Below are positions 21,034 to 30,782 of a DNA stretch of 64,000 bases, one piece after another. Each line of letters begins with the position of its first letter. The stretch's first letter is position 1. Under the pieces are notes generated by a model that did no database searches, had not been told where the DNA came from, and saw nothing but the letters and a program-made list of their open reading frames with translations. The stretch spans positions 4,349,571 to 4,413,570 of the forward strand of contig QXEO01001118.1 in NCBI GenBank assembly GCA_007115705.1. Reading direction: 5' to 3'. The stretch comes from Dactylis glomerata (lineage: Eukaryota > Streptophyta > Magnoliopsida > Poales > Poaceae). Both the position numbers and the translations under genes were made by a program.

Positions 21034-23701
21034 ATGGCTATGACCGCAGCGGCGCCTCACGTCATGGTGCTGCCGTTCCCGGCGCAGGGCCACGTGACCC
21101 CGCTCATGGAGCTATCGCACCGCCTCGTCGACCACGGCTTCCAGGTCACCTTCGTCTGCACCGGGCTCACCCACGCGCTCCTCCTCGACACCATGCGCGG
21201 GGGGGACGCCAGCGACGGCGGCGAGGCGCTGGTGGAGGGTATCCGCCTGGCCTCCATACCGGACGGCATGGCCGACGGCGACGACCGCAGGGACCTCTGC
21301 AAGTTACTGGAAGCGATCTCTCGGCGCGTGCCGGGCTACCTGGGGGACCTCATCAGGGAGACGGAGGCATCCGGGTCGACAAAGGTGAAGTGGCTCGTCG
21401 CCGACGTGAACATGGGGTTCTGCTTCCAGGCTGCCAAGGACCTCGGCGTCCGGGTCGCCGGTTTCTGGCCAGCAGCAGCGGCGTGCCTTGCGACGTCCTT
21501 CAGGATCCCCAAGATCATAGAGGATGGATTCATTGACGACAAAGGTATGAAAGATCCATTTCTTCTACTGCCTAGTTTTTCATGTTTACATCCGGTACTA
21601 AAACATACAATCAGACTAATGGAAAACACTTTCAACGAGATTTCATCGAAATTTACTGAATTCCGATGAATTTTTCGGCAATAAACAATTTCAGTGGTTT
21701 CAGAATTACATATCATTCCAATTAGATTTTTCTCATTTGTTTGAAAATTTAGATGAATGTTAAGAGAAAAATGGACATTTGTCGAATTTCAAATAAAAAA
21801 TTCACAGAATACATTCAATTTGGTAGTGGTCAAAATATCTCTATAAAGAAAATTGTTAAACCATCATTTATGTTGAGAAATTGCTTCTCATAAGTCCATA
21901 TTTTTTGTCAATCTCAGTCGGTAACAATTAGCCCACAGATTTGCGTTCGGATCTTGTGTATAATGTTTTTCATTTGATCTTTGTTTTTCAATGATACCGT
22001 ACAAATACAATGGTTCTCAGATTGACAAAGAATTAACTACATCTCAATCAAAGTTAAACTTCAATGCACAATGCACTAATTATTATTTTTTACTTATTTG
22101 GCTATTTCTTAGACGACTTGGAAATAATTATTTATACGGTTTTGCTAGTTCTCAGTAGATTAAAAATTAACTTAGGGCTTAGTAGAATTTTAAACCATTA
22201 GATTTATATCTTGATTCGTGAACTTGAGTTGCAACTGAGATTTTTTAGTTACAAGTGAGCTTGCAACTAGAAATGATACATCTAAACCGTTATATTTGCT
22301 TCGTGATTCATGGTAGTCCCTAGGTCACGGTGGAGATTTAAGGGCACTTCAAAGTGCCCTAATATCTCCAAAAAATGCCCCTAAAACTTTTTAGGGCACT
22401 TTAAAAAAGTGCCGAATTTACTCGTGTCTCTAGAAGTTTTTTGGGCACTTGAGTCGAAGTTTTTTAGGGTACTTAAAAAAATGCCCTAAATTAAAGTTTT
22501 TTAGGCCCCTTAAAAAAATGCCCCTAGCAAAGTGCCCTTAAAAGTCTACCGTGACCTAGTGAGTGGTGAGTTGCAACTCTGAAATGTGATGAATGACGAG
22601 CACTACACACCCTTATTTATAAGCAACATTGAAAACAACATCTTATATCTAAATATTCATGTAAGCAAACAAATTATACACAAGAAATTTAACACCTGAT
22701 GAAGACACACAGGCTTTCCGAAGCGGCAGGGTTCGTACGAAGTCGCCTCCAAGATGCCGCCCCTCTACGCTTCGCATCTGCCGTGGAACATCGACGGACC
22801 ACCCGATGAGCAGCGGGCAGTATTCAAGTTAGCCTCCGACTACGCCCTATGGTCAAGCCTCGCCGAGATTACCGTGTGCAACTCGTTCCTCGCCGCAGAG
22901 CCTGCAGCGTTCGAGATGTTGCCCGACATAGTGCCTATCGGCCCGCTGTTTGCCGACCAGGAGCTCCGCAAGCCCGTCGGGCAGTTCTGGCCGGAAGACG
23001 TGAGCTGCTTGGAATGGCTCGACGCGCACCCTGTCAGCTCCGTCGTGTACGTGGCGTTCGGAAGCTTGACCATCTTCGATCCACGACAGTTCCAGGAGCT
23101 CGCCGAGGGGCTGGAGCTCACCGGCCGGCCGTTCCTGTGGGTGGTGCGCCCGGACTTCACCTCCGGCGGTGTCAGCAAGGCGTGGTTCGACGATTTCTCC
23201 ACCCGCATTGCCGGCAAGGGCATGATCGTCAGCTGGTGCCCCCAGCAACAGGTGTGTTGCATTATCAGTAACTGTATCAATGCTACGTATGTTTTGCAAT
23301 GAATCAGACAGTCAAGTTAGCAAATAATGTTTGTGACCCATCTCGCTCTGTAGGTTCTAGCGCATCCCTCGGTGGCTTGCTTCCTATCGCACTGCGGGTG
23401 GAACTCGACCACGGAGGGGGTCAGGAACGGCGTCCCGATCCTGTGCTGGCCCTACTTCGCCGACCAGTTCGCAAACCGGAGCTACATTTGCGACATCTGG
23501 ATGACCGGTATGGCCGTGACGCCCGGGGAAGATGGCGTCGTGACTAAGGAAGAGGTAAAGAACAAACTGTCGCAGGTTATCGGCAACGAGGGAATCGCAG
23601 AGAGGACACGGAAGCTCATGGACGCAGCTCGCATCAGCCTTAGCGAGGTGGGCTCTTCGTATGAGAACTTCAAGAGATTTGTTGATCTCCTCATAGAGTG
23701 A
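21034..23701 (+). CDS. UDP-glycosyltransferase, UGT83A-like (copy 2)
   Basis: Three exons (21034-21544, 22713-23251, 23354-23701) with GT/AG borders and the same intron phases as copy 1 encode 465 residues. Catalytic His20 lies in FPAQGHVTP and Asp124 in LVADVNMG. The PSPG donor box is at residues 345-388, contains SHCGWNSTTEG and ends in Gln, pointing to UDP-glucose. The proteins of copies 1 and 2 are very similar, especially in exons 2 and 3, as expected for tandem duplicates. Exon 2 keeps GFPKRQGSYEVA, where copy 1 has GVAKREGTYEFG. The 1168-bp intron 1 contains a small CACTA-type element instead of the Stowaways of copy 1. The 102-bp intron 2 again splits the PSPG box. No defect is visible. 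The acceptor is unknown. Confidence 0.93.
22318..22561. mobile_element. Miniature CACTA-type element in intron 1 of UGT copy 2
   Basis: The 244-bp element ends ACCGTGACCTAGTG, the reverse complement of CACTAGGTCACGGT; its start has one mismatch (CCCTAGGTCACGGT). AGT lies directly outside both ends (22315-22317 and 22562-22564), matching the 3-bp duplication of CACTA transposons. The interior is built from repeats of AGGGCACTTT and its complement AAAGTGCCCT. No coding capacity is present. Confidence 0.88.
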
Positions 23702-23963
23702 GTTGGATCGTTTCTGTTTTCCGGGATGCTTCCTAGTTGGTGTTTTTTTTCCGTATTATCGTGGCAATCTAAGTACGATAAAAAAGTACGATATGCTCAG
23801 GAGAATCTTCTTTGAACATCCGTTGGCTCAATGGAGATTCAGCCTCTCTGTCTTAACGTATCTAGAGTACCAGCAATTTAAAAATACACGTATTTTATCG
23901 GGCCAAACTTGACTGAAGCTGAACCTGTCTGATTGTTTCCCTTTTTTACTTTCGGCGGGTGAA
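23702..23963. other. 3' flank of UGT copy 2
   Basis: This holds the probable 3' untranslated region. Nothing else is recognised. Confidence 0.5.
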
Positions 23964-24753
23964 GGTAAGGCTGGACACGAGCCGGCTCGGTCCAGGCTCG
24001 GTGCGAGCTCCTCTTTGGCTCGCCCTTTTTCGGCTCGGCTCGGTCTGGCTCGTTGGCGTGACGAGCTGGAAAACCAGGCTCGGCCCGGGCTTTGCAGAAG
24101 CTCGGTGAAACTCGGGCTGGCTCGCGAGCTGGGCTCGTCTAGTCACTGCCAGGTAGGGCCCACGATGGAGCAATTTGGTTGCCGGCGGTGTAGGCTCGAC
24201 GAACTCCGCGATGGTGGCCAAGCGGCGATGCACGTGCTCGCAGGCGCGACCTCCACAAGGTCAGACCTGGCAGGTGGGAGCTGGGCGGCATGGAAGAACC
24301 GCCGGTGAGCTCCTTCATGGCCACCGGCAAGTTCTTTCGTGTCCACCGGCGACGGCTTGGGTAGCAGAGCTGGGTGGCGCTTGGGGGCGGCGGTGTGAGG
24401 GCTGCAGCGGCATGAGGGTGGCGGCGCGTGGGGGCGGTGGCGCGAGGGGGCTGAGGGCGGCGGCGCATGGGGGCGGTGGCGATGCACCTGTGCGGGACGA
24501 GTGGGTGACCTAATTGCTTCTATCCTCAGTCGTCCACTCTTCCTGCCCTAGAATCGGCCCAATTCTGTTTAATTCAAAAAAAAGAACGAGCTGTCGGGCT
24601 GGCCCGAGCCGAGCTGGCCGGGCCAAAAGCTCGCTGCGGGCCAAAATTATGGGCTCGACTCGGCCCACACCTTTCACGGGTTGAACCCAACTCGGGCCGA
24701 GCCGAGAAAAGCTCAGGCTGAGCCAAAAACTCGACCCGTACGTCCAGCCTTAG
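23964..24753. repeat. GGCTCG-rich element with short terminal inverted repeats
   Basis: The left end is TAAGGCTGGAC and the right end GTCCAGCCTTA, a perfect 11-base inverted repeat. Both flanks inside are rich in GAGCC/GGCTCG words, and the centre is a GC-rich low-complexity stretch. No flanking duplication could be confirmed because a LINE poly(A) tract abuts the right end. The class is unknown; the GC-rich open frames inside are not credible genes. Confidence 0.6.
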
Positions 24754-24798
24754 TTTTTTTTTTTGAAGGGAAATACGGCACTTTATTGATTAATCATA

Positions 24799-27700
24799 TC
24801 AATATAGGGTTTTCCGGATAATCTCCGGTGCAACATCAGAGATAAAACCTACTGAAGCCAAGTTACAAGACCTAGCCAAAATGTGTGCCGCTTCATTGAC
24901 AGAACGATGAACATGACGAAAGATCGCAGTCGAGAAGCCTGCTACCATACTCCTGATGTCCTTGACCAGAATGCCCACCTGGGAACGATCTTGATTCAAG
25001 GAATGTAAACGTTGGATCAAAGACAAACAGTCTGAGGCAAATATTGCCTTGTCGAAACCCTTATCGCGCGCGATGGCCACAGCACCTCGGAGGGCCAGCG
25101 CCTCAGCGATCTCAGGAGTAGTGAACCCCTGAAGAGGTAGACTAGCAGCAGCTAGACATCCTCCCGCACTGTCACGAATCACCGCTCCCATAGCCATACG
25201 TTGACGATCTTCGAACAAAGCAGCATCAGAATTCACAAGAACAAAGCCGGACGGCGGCGGGGACCATCGTGGAGCCTGATTGGTCTCACGCCTAGAGCTT
25301 GGCTTTGTGGTATAGCAATTCTGAATAATCATGTCAACATATGCGAGGGACTTCACGCTAACTTGTTTAGGATCAGGGTGGGCACGGTTGTTTCTCGCAT
25401 CATTCCGTGCCCCCCAAAGATGCCAGAATCCGACAGCAAGAATAGTGGCCTCCACATCAGTTGCCTTGGAAAGAAACTCAAAGAGCCATTGTTTCAAAGT
25501 AATGAAATCACGTCGTTGCAACTTCAGGTTGTAGAGATCTTTAACATGGCACCACACATCCCTTGCAAACGGACACAGTAACATGGAATGCTCGATATTT
25601 TCTTCCACACCGCAGAAAACACAAGCATCACTAGTTGGAATCTGTCTCCGAAGCATTTGAACACCACTAGGGAGGCAATCGTGTGCAAATCTCCATAAGT
25701 GAATCTTCATTTTACCGGGAGCTTTTATTTTCCAGATTGCCTTCCAAAATTTCTCTTCACCTGCATACTCAGAGGACATGCCTCTGCCGTGTTGACTGCG
25801 ATCAGTGAAGAATTTTTCTGACCTCGCTAAATTGTAAGCAGAGCGCACTGTGTATAATCCGTGTTTGGAATGAGGCCAACACACAAAATCATCACCATTC
25901 CGATTGATCTGAATACTTAAGATCTGATTAGCTGTTTCCGGGTCAAAGAACGTATTCACCGTCTCAGGTATCCAGCTGCATGATTCCTCATCAATCAAAC
26001 AACTAACAGTCGCAACATTTGGAATATCCTTCACCGGTTTGAGCATATACGGGGGACTGTTGGGTATCCAAAAATCTGAAGTGATTTTAACGGTTTTTCC
26101 ATTCCCAATGCCCCATTGCACACCTCGGAAAAGAAGATCACGTCCATGGAGAATACTCCTCCATGTGTAGGAAGCTGATCTGGGTTTAGCTGCATGCCAA
26201 AAATCAGAATGAGGGTAGTATCTTCCTTTGAGCACTCTGGCACACATTGAATTAGGCTCGGTGAGGAGGCGCCATCCCTGTTTGCCAAGCATGGCTTGGT
26301 TAAACAGGGCTAAATCACGGAAGCCCATGCCTCCAAGCGACTTGGGGGTCGACAGCCATTTCCAAGACCTCCAATGTAGTTTCTTTTTCCCATCTTCTAT
26401 GCCCCACCATTGATTAGCAATGGTTGATCTCATTTTGTCACAGTTAGTGATAGGAATCTGAAAACAACTCATGACATGGGTGGGAATGGCTTGGATCACT
26501 GCTTTTAAGAATGTTTCTTTACCTGCCCGTGACATTGGCCGATCCACAACCCCATTCAACCTTTTCCATATCATCTCATAAAGGAAATTAAACGTGGCCG
26601 TAGGAGATCTCCCCACCGAGGTGGGCATCCCTAAATAGAAGTCATTAAGGATTTCACTCTGCACTCCTAGGCTGTCCTTCACCCTTGCTTTGATATCATC
26701 ATTGCAATGGTTACCAAAGAAGACCGATGATTTGTCCAAATTGATTTTCTGCCCGGACTCATCACAATGGGTCTTCAAAATAGTCTTCAGAGATTCCACA
26801 CTCCTACTATCACTCCGAGCAAAGAAAATGCTGTCATCTGCAAACAGTAAATGGGATATAGGAGGACCGAGTCTACCATTTTTGATACCATGTAGCTCAG
26901 CTCGGTTCTCACTCTGTTGCAATAACGAGGACAGACCTTCCGTGCAAAGAAGGAATAGATAAGGACTGATAGGATCACCTTGACGAATGCCCCTTGAAGG
27001 CACCACTGGTTTCGTTAGCTCGCCATTAACCCGAACCACATATCTCACACACATGACACATCTCATCACGGACTGAATCCATGAAGGGTCGAAACCCAGC
27101 TTGCTTAGGCAACCATGGAGATAGGCCCATTCGACTCTATCATAAGCTTTCATCATATCAATTTTGAGAGCAAATAAAGGTCGCTTGTTGTCTTGGTTAC
27201 GGATGGTGTGCAAGCATTCAAAGGCAATGAGAGCATTATCAGTGATCAGTCTACCTGGGACAAAGGCACTTTGATGTTCAGAAATAATCTCTGGCAGGAT
27301 CACTTTAAGTCTGTTTGCCAAAACTTTGGAGGCGATCTTGTAGATTACATTGCATAAACTGATAGGCCAGAATTTATTCAAATGTTTCGCTTTTGCCACC
27401 TTAGGAATAAGGACAATGACGGAATCACAGAAACCCTCCGGCACTTCCCCTCCATTAATAAACGACCGAACAGCACTGCAAATTTCCTCCTTAAAGAAGT
27501 CCCAATGGGTCTGATAGAAGAGGGCCGGGAAACCATCCGGACCCGGTGCCTTTGTCGGCCCCATTTGAAAAAGAGCAGCTCCAATCTCCTCATCTGTATA
27601 CGGCTTACACAAGTCATCATTCATAGCAGCCGTCACTTTGGAGGGAATAGCATTGAGAACTGCATCCGTAGAAGCACTATTCTCAGAGGAAAACAACTCT

Positions 27701-28914
27701 TCATAAAAACCGTGTACCATATTCTTTATTTCCCCTTGTGCTTCACACTTAGAGCCATCCGCACGGAACAACACATCAATCTTGTTAGTTCTACGGCGTG
27801 CAGATGCTCTTGCATGGAAGAAGGCGGTGTTGCGATCACCTTCCCGCAACCACTCAACACGGGACCGTTGACGCGCCATAATCTCCTCTCTTTCAAAGAG
27901 TTCACAAAGCTGACGCTCAACGTCTCGTTCCTCCTCCAGACCGGCATCCGAAAAATCTTGATTGCGGATATAGCGAAGACGACCTTCAAGCTTTCGAATA
28001 TTTTTTTGGACAGACCCAAAAGTCGCACGGCTCCAATCTTTCAGCGACCCAGCCACCCTATTCAATTTTGTCCACGTTGCCTGCAGCGAACGAGACCCGT
28101 CCCTTGCTTCTTCCCATGCCTTCTCTAGAACATCTTTATAATCTGGCGCACGTAGCCACATTGCCTCAAATTTAAAGCTTTGTTGAACAGGCTGATCATT
28201 AACCAATCTCGTGCTGCGCTCTAGAGAGATTAGTACCGCATAGTGGTCAGAAGAAGTGGTGACAATATTCTCCACGGCACAATCCTCAAACAGGCCAGAG
28301 AAACTTCCATTTGCAACTGCACGATCAAGTCGCACTTTAACATGAGTATCAGCATCTTGTCGGTTGCTCCAGGTAAATTTGGGACCCTCAAAGCCAAGAT
28401 CCCTGAGCTCACAATCCTGCAAACACTCACGGAAGGCATTTATCTGTGACTCCGTTCTATCCCTCGGACCCACATGCTCATCTTGACATAAGCCTTCATT
28501 GAAATCCCCGCAACATAGCCAGGGGCCATTCCACTGAGCTCGCATAAAACGAAGAAAATCCCAGAACTCCCCACGAAGTTCTCGGCGAGGTTCTCCATAG
28601 ACAAAAGTCGCCCTCCACTTTATTCCGTTCTCCGGTGTGATATGAACATCTATGCACCGTGCATTACAAGGTTTAACATCAACAGAAATAGAGGACAACC
28701 AGAACAAGACTAGGCCTCCACTTAGACCATTACTACTGACAGCAAAACAACCCGAGTACCCTAAAGACCACATGAAGCTCCGTACTCTGCTATCCCTCAT
28801 CTTTGTCTCCGACAGAAAGAGGAGGGAGGGGCGATGAGCTCGCAGTAGCCACCGCAGCTCGCCAACTGTCGCGTCCGACCCCAACCCGCGACAGTTCCAG
28901 CATAGGATCCTCAT
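24799..28914 (-). CDS. LINE ORF2: endonuclease, reverse transcriptase and RNase H
   Basis: An uninterrupted 1371-residue frame. Residues 1-225 form an APE-type endonuclease with WNCRG, catalytic Glu36 (SETK), GDFNE (Asp137/Asn139) and SDH (Asp223/His224), which nicks target DNA. The reverse transcriptase follows, with KAPGPDGFPALF, KIDMMKAYDRVEW and the catalytic LLFADDSIFF. Then come a zinc-binding region (CVFCGVEENIEHSMLLCPFA) and a C-terminal RNase H-like domain starting near LVNSDAALFED. The usual FRPISL of the palm reads FWPISL here, a change at a conserved Arg that may impair activity. The ATG overlaps the ORF1 stop (ATGA), which suggests termination-reinitiation. This is a complete LINE ORF2 in length and order. 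Confidence 0.95.
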   Translation of the reverse strand: MRILCWNCRGLGSDATVGELRWLLRAHRPSLLFLSETKMRDSRVRSFMWSLGYSGCFAVSSNGLSGGLVLFWLSSISVDVKPCNARCIDVHITPENGIKWRATFVYGEPRRELRGEFWDFLRFMRAQWNGPWLCCGDFNEGLCQDEHVGPRDRTESQINAFRECLQDCELRDLGFEGPKFTWSNRQDADTHVKVRLDRAVANGSFSGLFEDCAVENIVTTSSDHYAVLISLERSTRLVNDQPVQQSFKFEAMWLRAPDYKDVLEKAWEEARDGSRSLQATWTKLNRVAGSLKDWSRATFGSVQKNIRKLEGRLRYIRNQDFSDAGLEEERDVERQLCELFEREEIMARQRSRVEWLREGDRNTAFFHARASARRRTNKIDVLFRADGSKCEAQGEIKNMVHGFYEELFSSENSASTDAVLNAIPSKVTAAMNDDLCKPYTDEEIGAALFQMGPTKAPGPDGFPALFYQTHWDFFKEEICSAVRSFINGGEVPEGFCDSVIVLIPKVAKAKHLNKFWPISLCNVIYKIASKVLANRLKVILPEIISEHQSAFVPGRLITDNALIAFECLHTIRNQDNKRPLFALKIDMMKAYDRVEWAYLHGCLSKLGFDPSWIQSVMRCVMCVRYVVRVNGELTKPVVPSRGIRQGDPISPYLFLLCTEGLSSLLQQSENRAELHGIKNGRLGPPISHLLFADDSIFFARSDSRSVESLKTILKTHCDESGQKINLDKSSVFFGNHCNDDIKARVKDSLGVQSEILNDFYLGMPTSVGRSPTATFNFLYEMIWKRLNGVVDRPMSRAGKETFLKAVIQAIPTHVMSCFQIPITNCDKMRSTIANQWWGIEDGKKKLHWRSWKWLSTPKSLGGMGFRDLALFNQAMLGKQGWRLLTEPNSMCARVLKGRYYPHSDFWHAAKPRSASYTWRSILHGRDLLFRGVQWGIGNGKTVKITSDFWIPNSPPYMLKPVKDIPNVATVSCLIDEESCSWIPETVNTFFDPETANQILSIQINRNGDDFVCWPHSKHGLYTVRSAYNLARSEKFFTDRSQHGRGMSSEYAGEEKFWKAIWKIKAPGKMKIHLWRFAHDCLPSGVQMLRRQIPTSDACVFCGVEENIEHSMLLCPFARDVWCHVKDLYNLKLQRRDFITLKQWLFEFLSKATDVEATILAVGFWHLWGARNDARNNRAHPDPKQVSVKSLAYVDMIIQNCYTTKPSSRRETNQAPRWSPPPSGFVLVNSDAALFEDRQRMAMGAVIRDSAGGCLAAASLPLQGFTTPEIAEALALRGAVAIARDKGFDKAIFASDCLSLIQRLHSLNQDRSQVGILVKDIRSMVAGFSTAIFRHVHRSVNEAAHILARSCNLASVGFISDVAPEIIRKTLY

Positions 28915-30263
28915 TGCGTGTGGCGGGGCTGCATCACAGCCTCCGCCTGATCCGCCGATCTGTTTGCACCACTTTGCTTCTGCTTTTTGTTTGATTCCGT
29001 ACTCAAATCCTCATCAGATAAACCCGTGTCTTCAGCTTTAGACTTAGCACTATGATGGAGAACCATAGTACCAGCTTTGGCCGTGACATCAACAGGTTCC
29101 AAAACCGGCTGGACTTTCTCTCTGTATACTTGCTTGCGTTTCTGCCCAGCCGTCGTGGCACCAACATGAGCCAATGCTTTACTTTTGCCCGCACCCTTAC
29201 CAGACCGAGAAATGTTGGCCCGAGGTCGCGGCATATCCTTGACAGAAGAAGAGACCTCAACACCCTCTTTCTGCTGCCTAGCAGCTCCACCATCTGTCTC
29301 CGGCTGACCAAACCTCCCGTGGGAGGCAGCTGGAGGGGCTCTCCCCTGGCCAGTCGACGTAGAGTCACTTGAAGACTTCGCCCCCTGAAACTTCTTCTTC
29401 CTTTCATCTGTAGCAACAAGCCAGTCCGCCGAGTAAGGCAATTTCCCATCAGCATCGCGCTCACCCGGGTTCTTGCATTCAGTTGAAGAATGACCCACAA
29501 TGCCACACGAGAAACAATAATGAGGCAGACCCTCATACTGCACGTCAAACCAACCAGTCGCATTCCGGCGTTGAGAGAAGACCGTGACTCCCGCAACAGC
29601 AGTTTATCGACGTTCACCTCCACCCGGACACGCATATAGCTGCCCCAACATCTCCCAGTGTTATCACAATCCACCACTGGAGTAGAGCCCTCAATGTCGA
29701 GCGACCCGGCAATCACCTCCCCCCACTTTTTATGCATGTAACCAAAGGGGAGGTTTATGATCCTCGCCCATATCTTCAGTCCATTGAAAGTCATATCACT
29801 GGGCCTCTGATCAATGTCGAAATCCCGTAGGAGCACCGCATGTTTTCCGATGACCCACGGTGGACCATCAACCACACGGCTCTTGTCAGCCTTTGATCCA
29901 AACTCCGCAACAAAACGATTATCTCCGACCGGATTCAGAACGAGGCCACGCGGATTGCCCCACGCCGGCCATAGCGCCGCAGCAATTGTGCTGATATGTA
30001 GATTATTTGGAGCTAGTACCTTGCCAACGATCGCCCAGGGGGAGTGCACCTGGAAGTCGTCGGCTCCATCATCGAGCACAACCGGTGCGAAGGCGTCCCA
30101 TCATCTCCGAGACCTTGTCCGCGGATCCAGTCGCCGCCGCCGCCGCAGATGAGGATGCAGATTTACCGCCCCCCACAGAACCACCAGCCCCCAACGAGGG
30201 AGCCGTTTCCACCACCGCCTTGCCACAACCGTTCACATCCAGCGAGCCCGTCATAGTCGACAC
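28911..30263 (-). pseudogene. LINE ORF1 with two frameshifts
   Basis: ORF1 of plant LINEs encodes the nucleic-acid-binding protein of the ribonucleoprotein particle. The first segment (30263-30069) is Ala/Gly-rich and ends KVSEMMGRLRT. The second (from 30079) has a DUF4283-like region with WNPRGLVLN-like and GPPWVIGKHAVLL motifs. The third (29543-28911) contains a CCHC zinc knuckle, CFSCGIVGHSSTEC, followed by a basic tail. Frames change near 30085-30105 and again near 29560-29580. The final TGA overlaps the start of ORF2. Part of the N-terminal mismatch might reflect a different true start, but the second shift lies inside a conserved stretch. Confidence 0.85.
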
Positions 30264-30535
30264 CTTCCGATCCCGCAGCTAAGTCAAGGGCGGGTAGCAA
30301 TCTAGGAGAGCCCCTTGATCGCCCCGAACCAGCGCAGAGATGAGGGAAGAAATCTTTTAGGGCACCCAGCAGAGACAGGCGGGCACGAGAGGGCGATCGC
30401 GCTCGCGAGACGCGGTCACAGACGTGGTTTCAAACCCTAGAGATAGCGATCGCCATGGCGGCGCCCAGTCCTAGGAGAGAGAAACAGAAACCCTACAATT
30501 ATGGGGGAACATATTAAAATTCTTACTCCCTCTAA

Positions 30536-30630
30536 CTACTTTTACCTGTTATATATGAATGTATCTACACAATAAAATATGTTCGGATACATCCGTATTA
30601 AGATAGGTAATAGTGGTCGGGGGGAGGGGG
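30536..30630. mobile_element. Short Stowaway-like MITE
   Basis: The 95-bp segment begins CTCCCTCTAACTAC and ends in GTGGTCGGGGGGAGGGGG, complementary with mismatches, and is flanked by TA on both sides. The interior GAATGTATCT pairs with the CGGATACATCC side. Confidence 0.7.
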
Positions 30631-30705
30631 TATGATATTTGAATGTACGTCCTGGCCCCTGCGGATGCAGTAGTTCTATACTGGTATTAACATACTTCAT
30701 TGAAT

Positions 30706-30782
30706 AAAAAAAGAGTGTCGGCAACTTAGTGCAAATTTTATACTAAGTTATACTAATTACTAAATCATCCGACACTTTTTTC
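30706..30782. repeat. Small inverted repeat
   Basis: AAAAAAGAGTGTCGG (30707-30721) is nearly complementary to CCGACACTTTTTTC (30769-30782), separated by about 47 AT-rich bases. It could be a MITE remnant or a structured transcript; no coding is present. Confidence 0.55.

Larger units (their letters stand above)
24754..30500 (-). mobile_element. LINE (non-LTR retrotransposon), near full length
   Basis: On the minus strand the order is 5' leader, ORF1 (28911-30263), ORF2 (24799-28914), a 3' tail of about 45 bases and an 11-base poly(A) (T at 24754-24764). The 5' boundary near 30500 is estimated from the end of GC-rich leader sequence; no target-site duplication was found. The element lies between the second and third glycosyltransferases. 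ORF2 is open over its full length while ORF1 carries frameshifts, so the copy probably cannot move alone. Confidence 0.9.

Noticed and set aside
27382..28128. 248-codon plus-strand frame
   Set aside because: It is antisense to the LINE reverse-transcriptase region; a shadow of the real coding frame.
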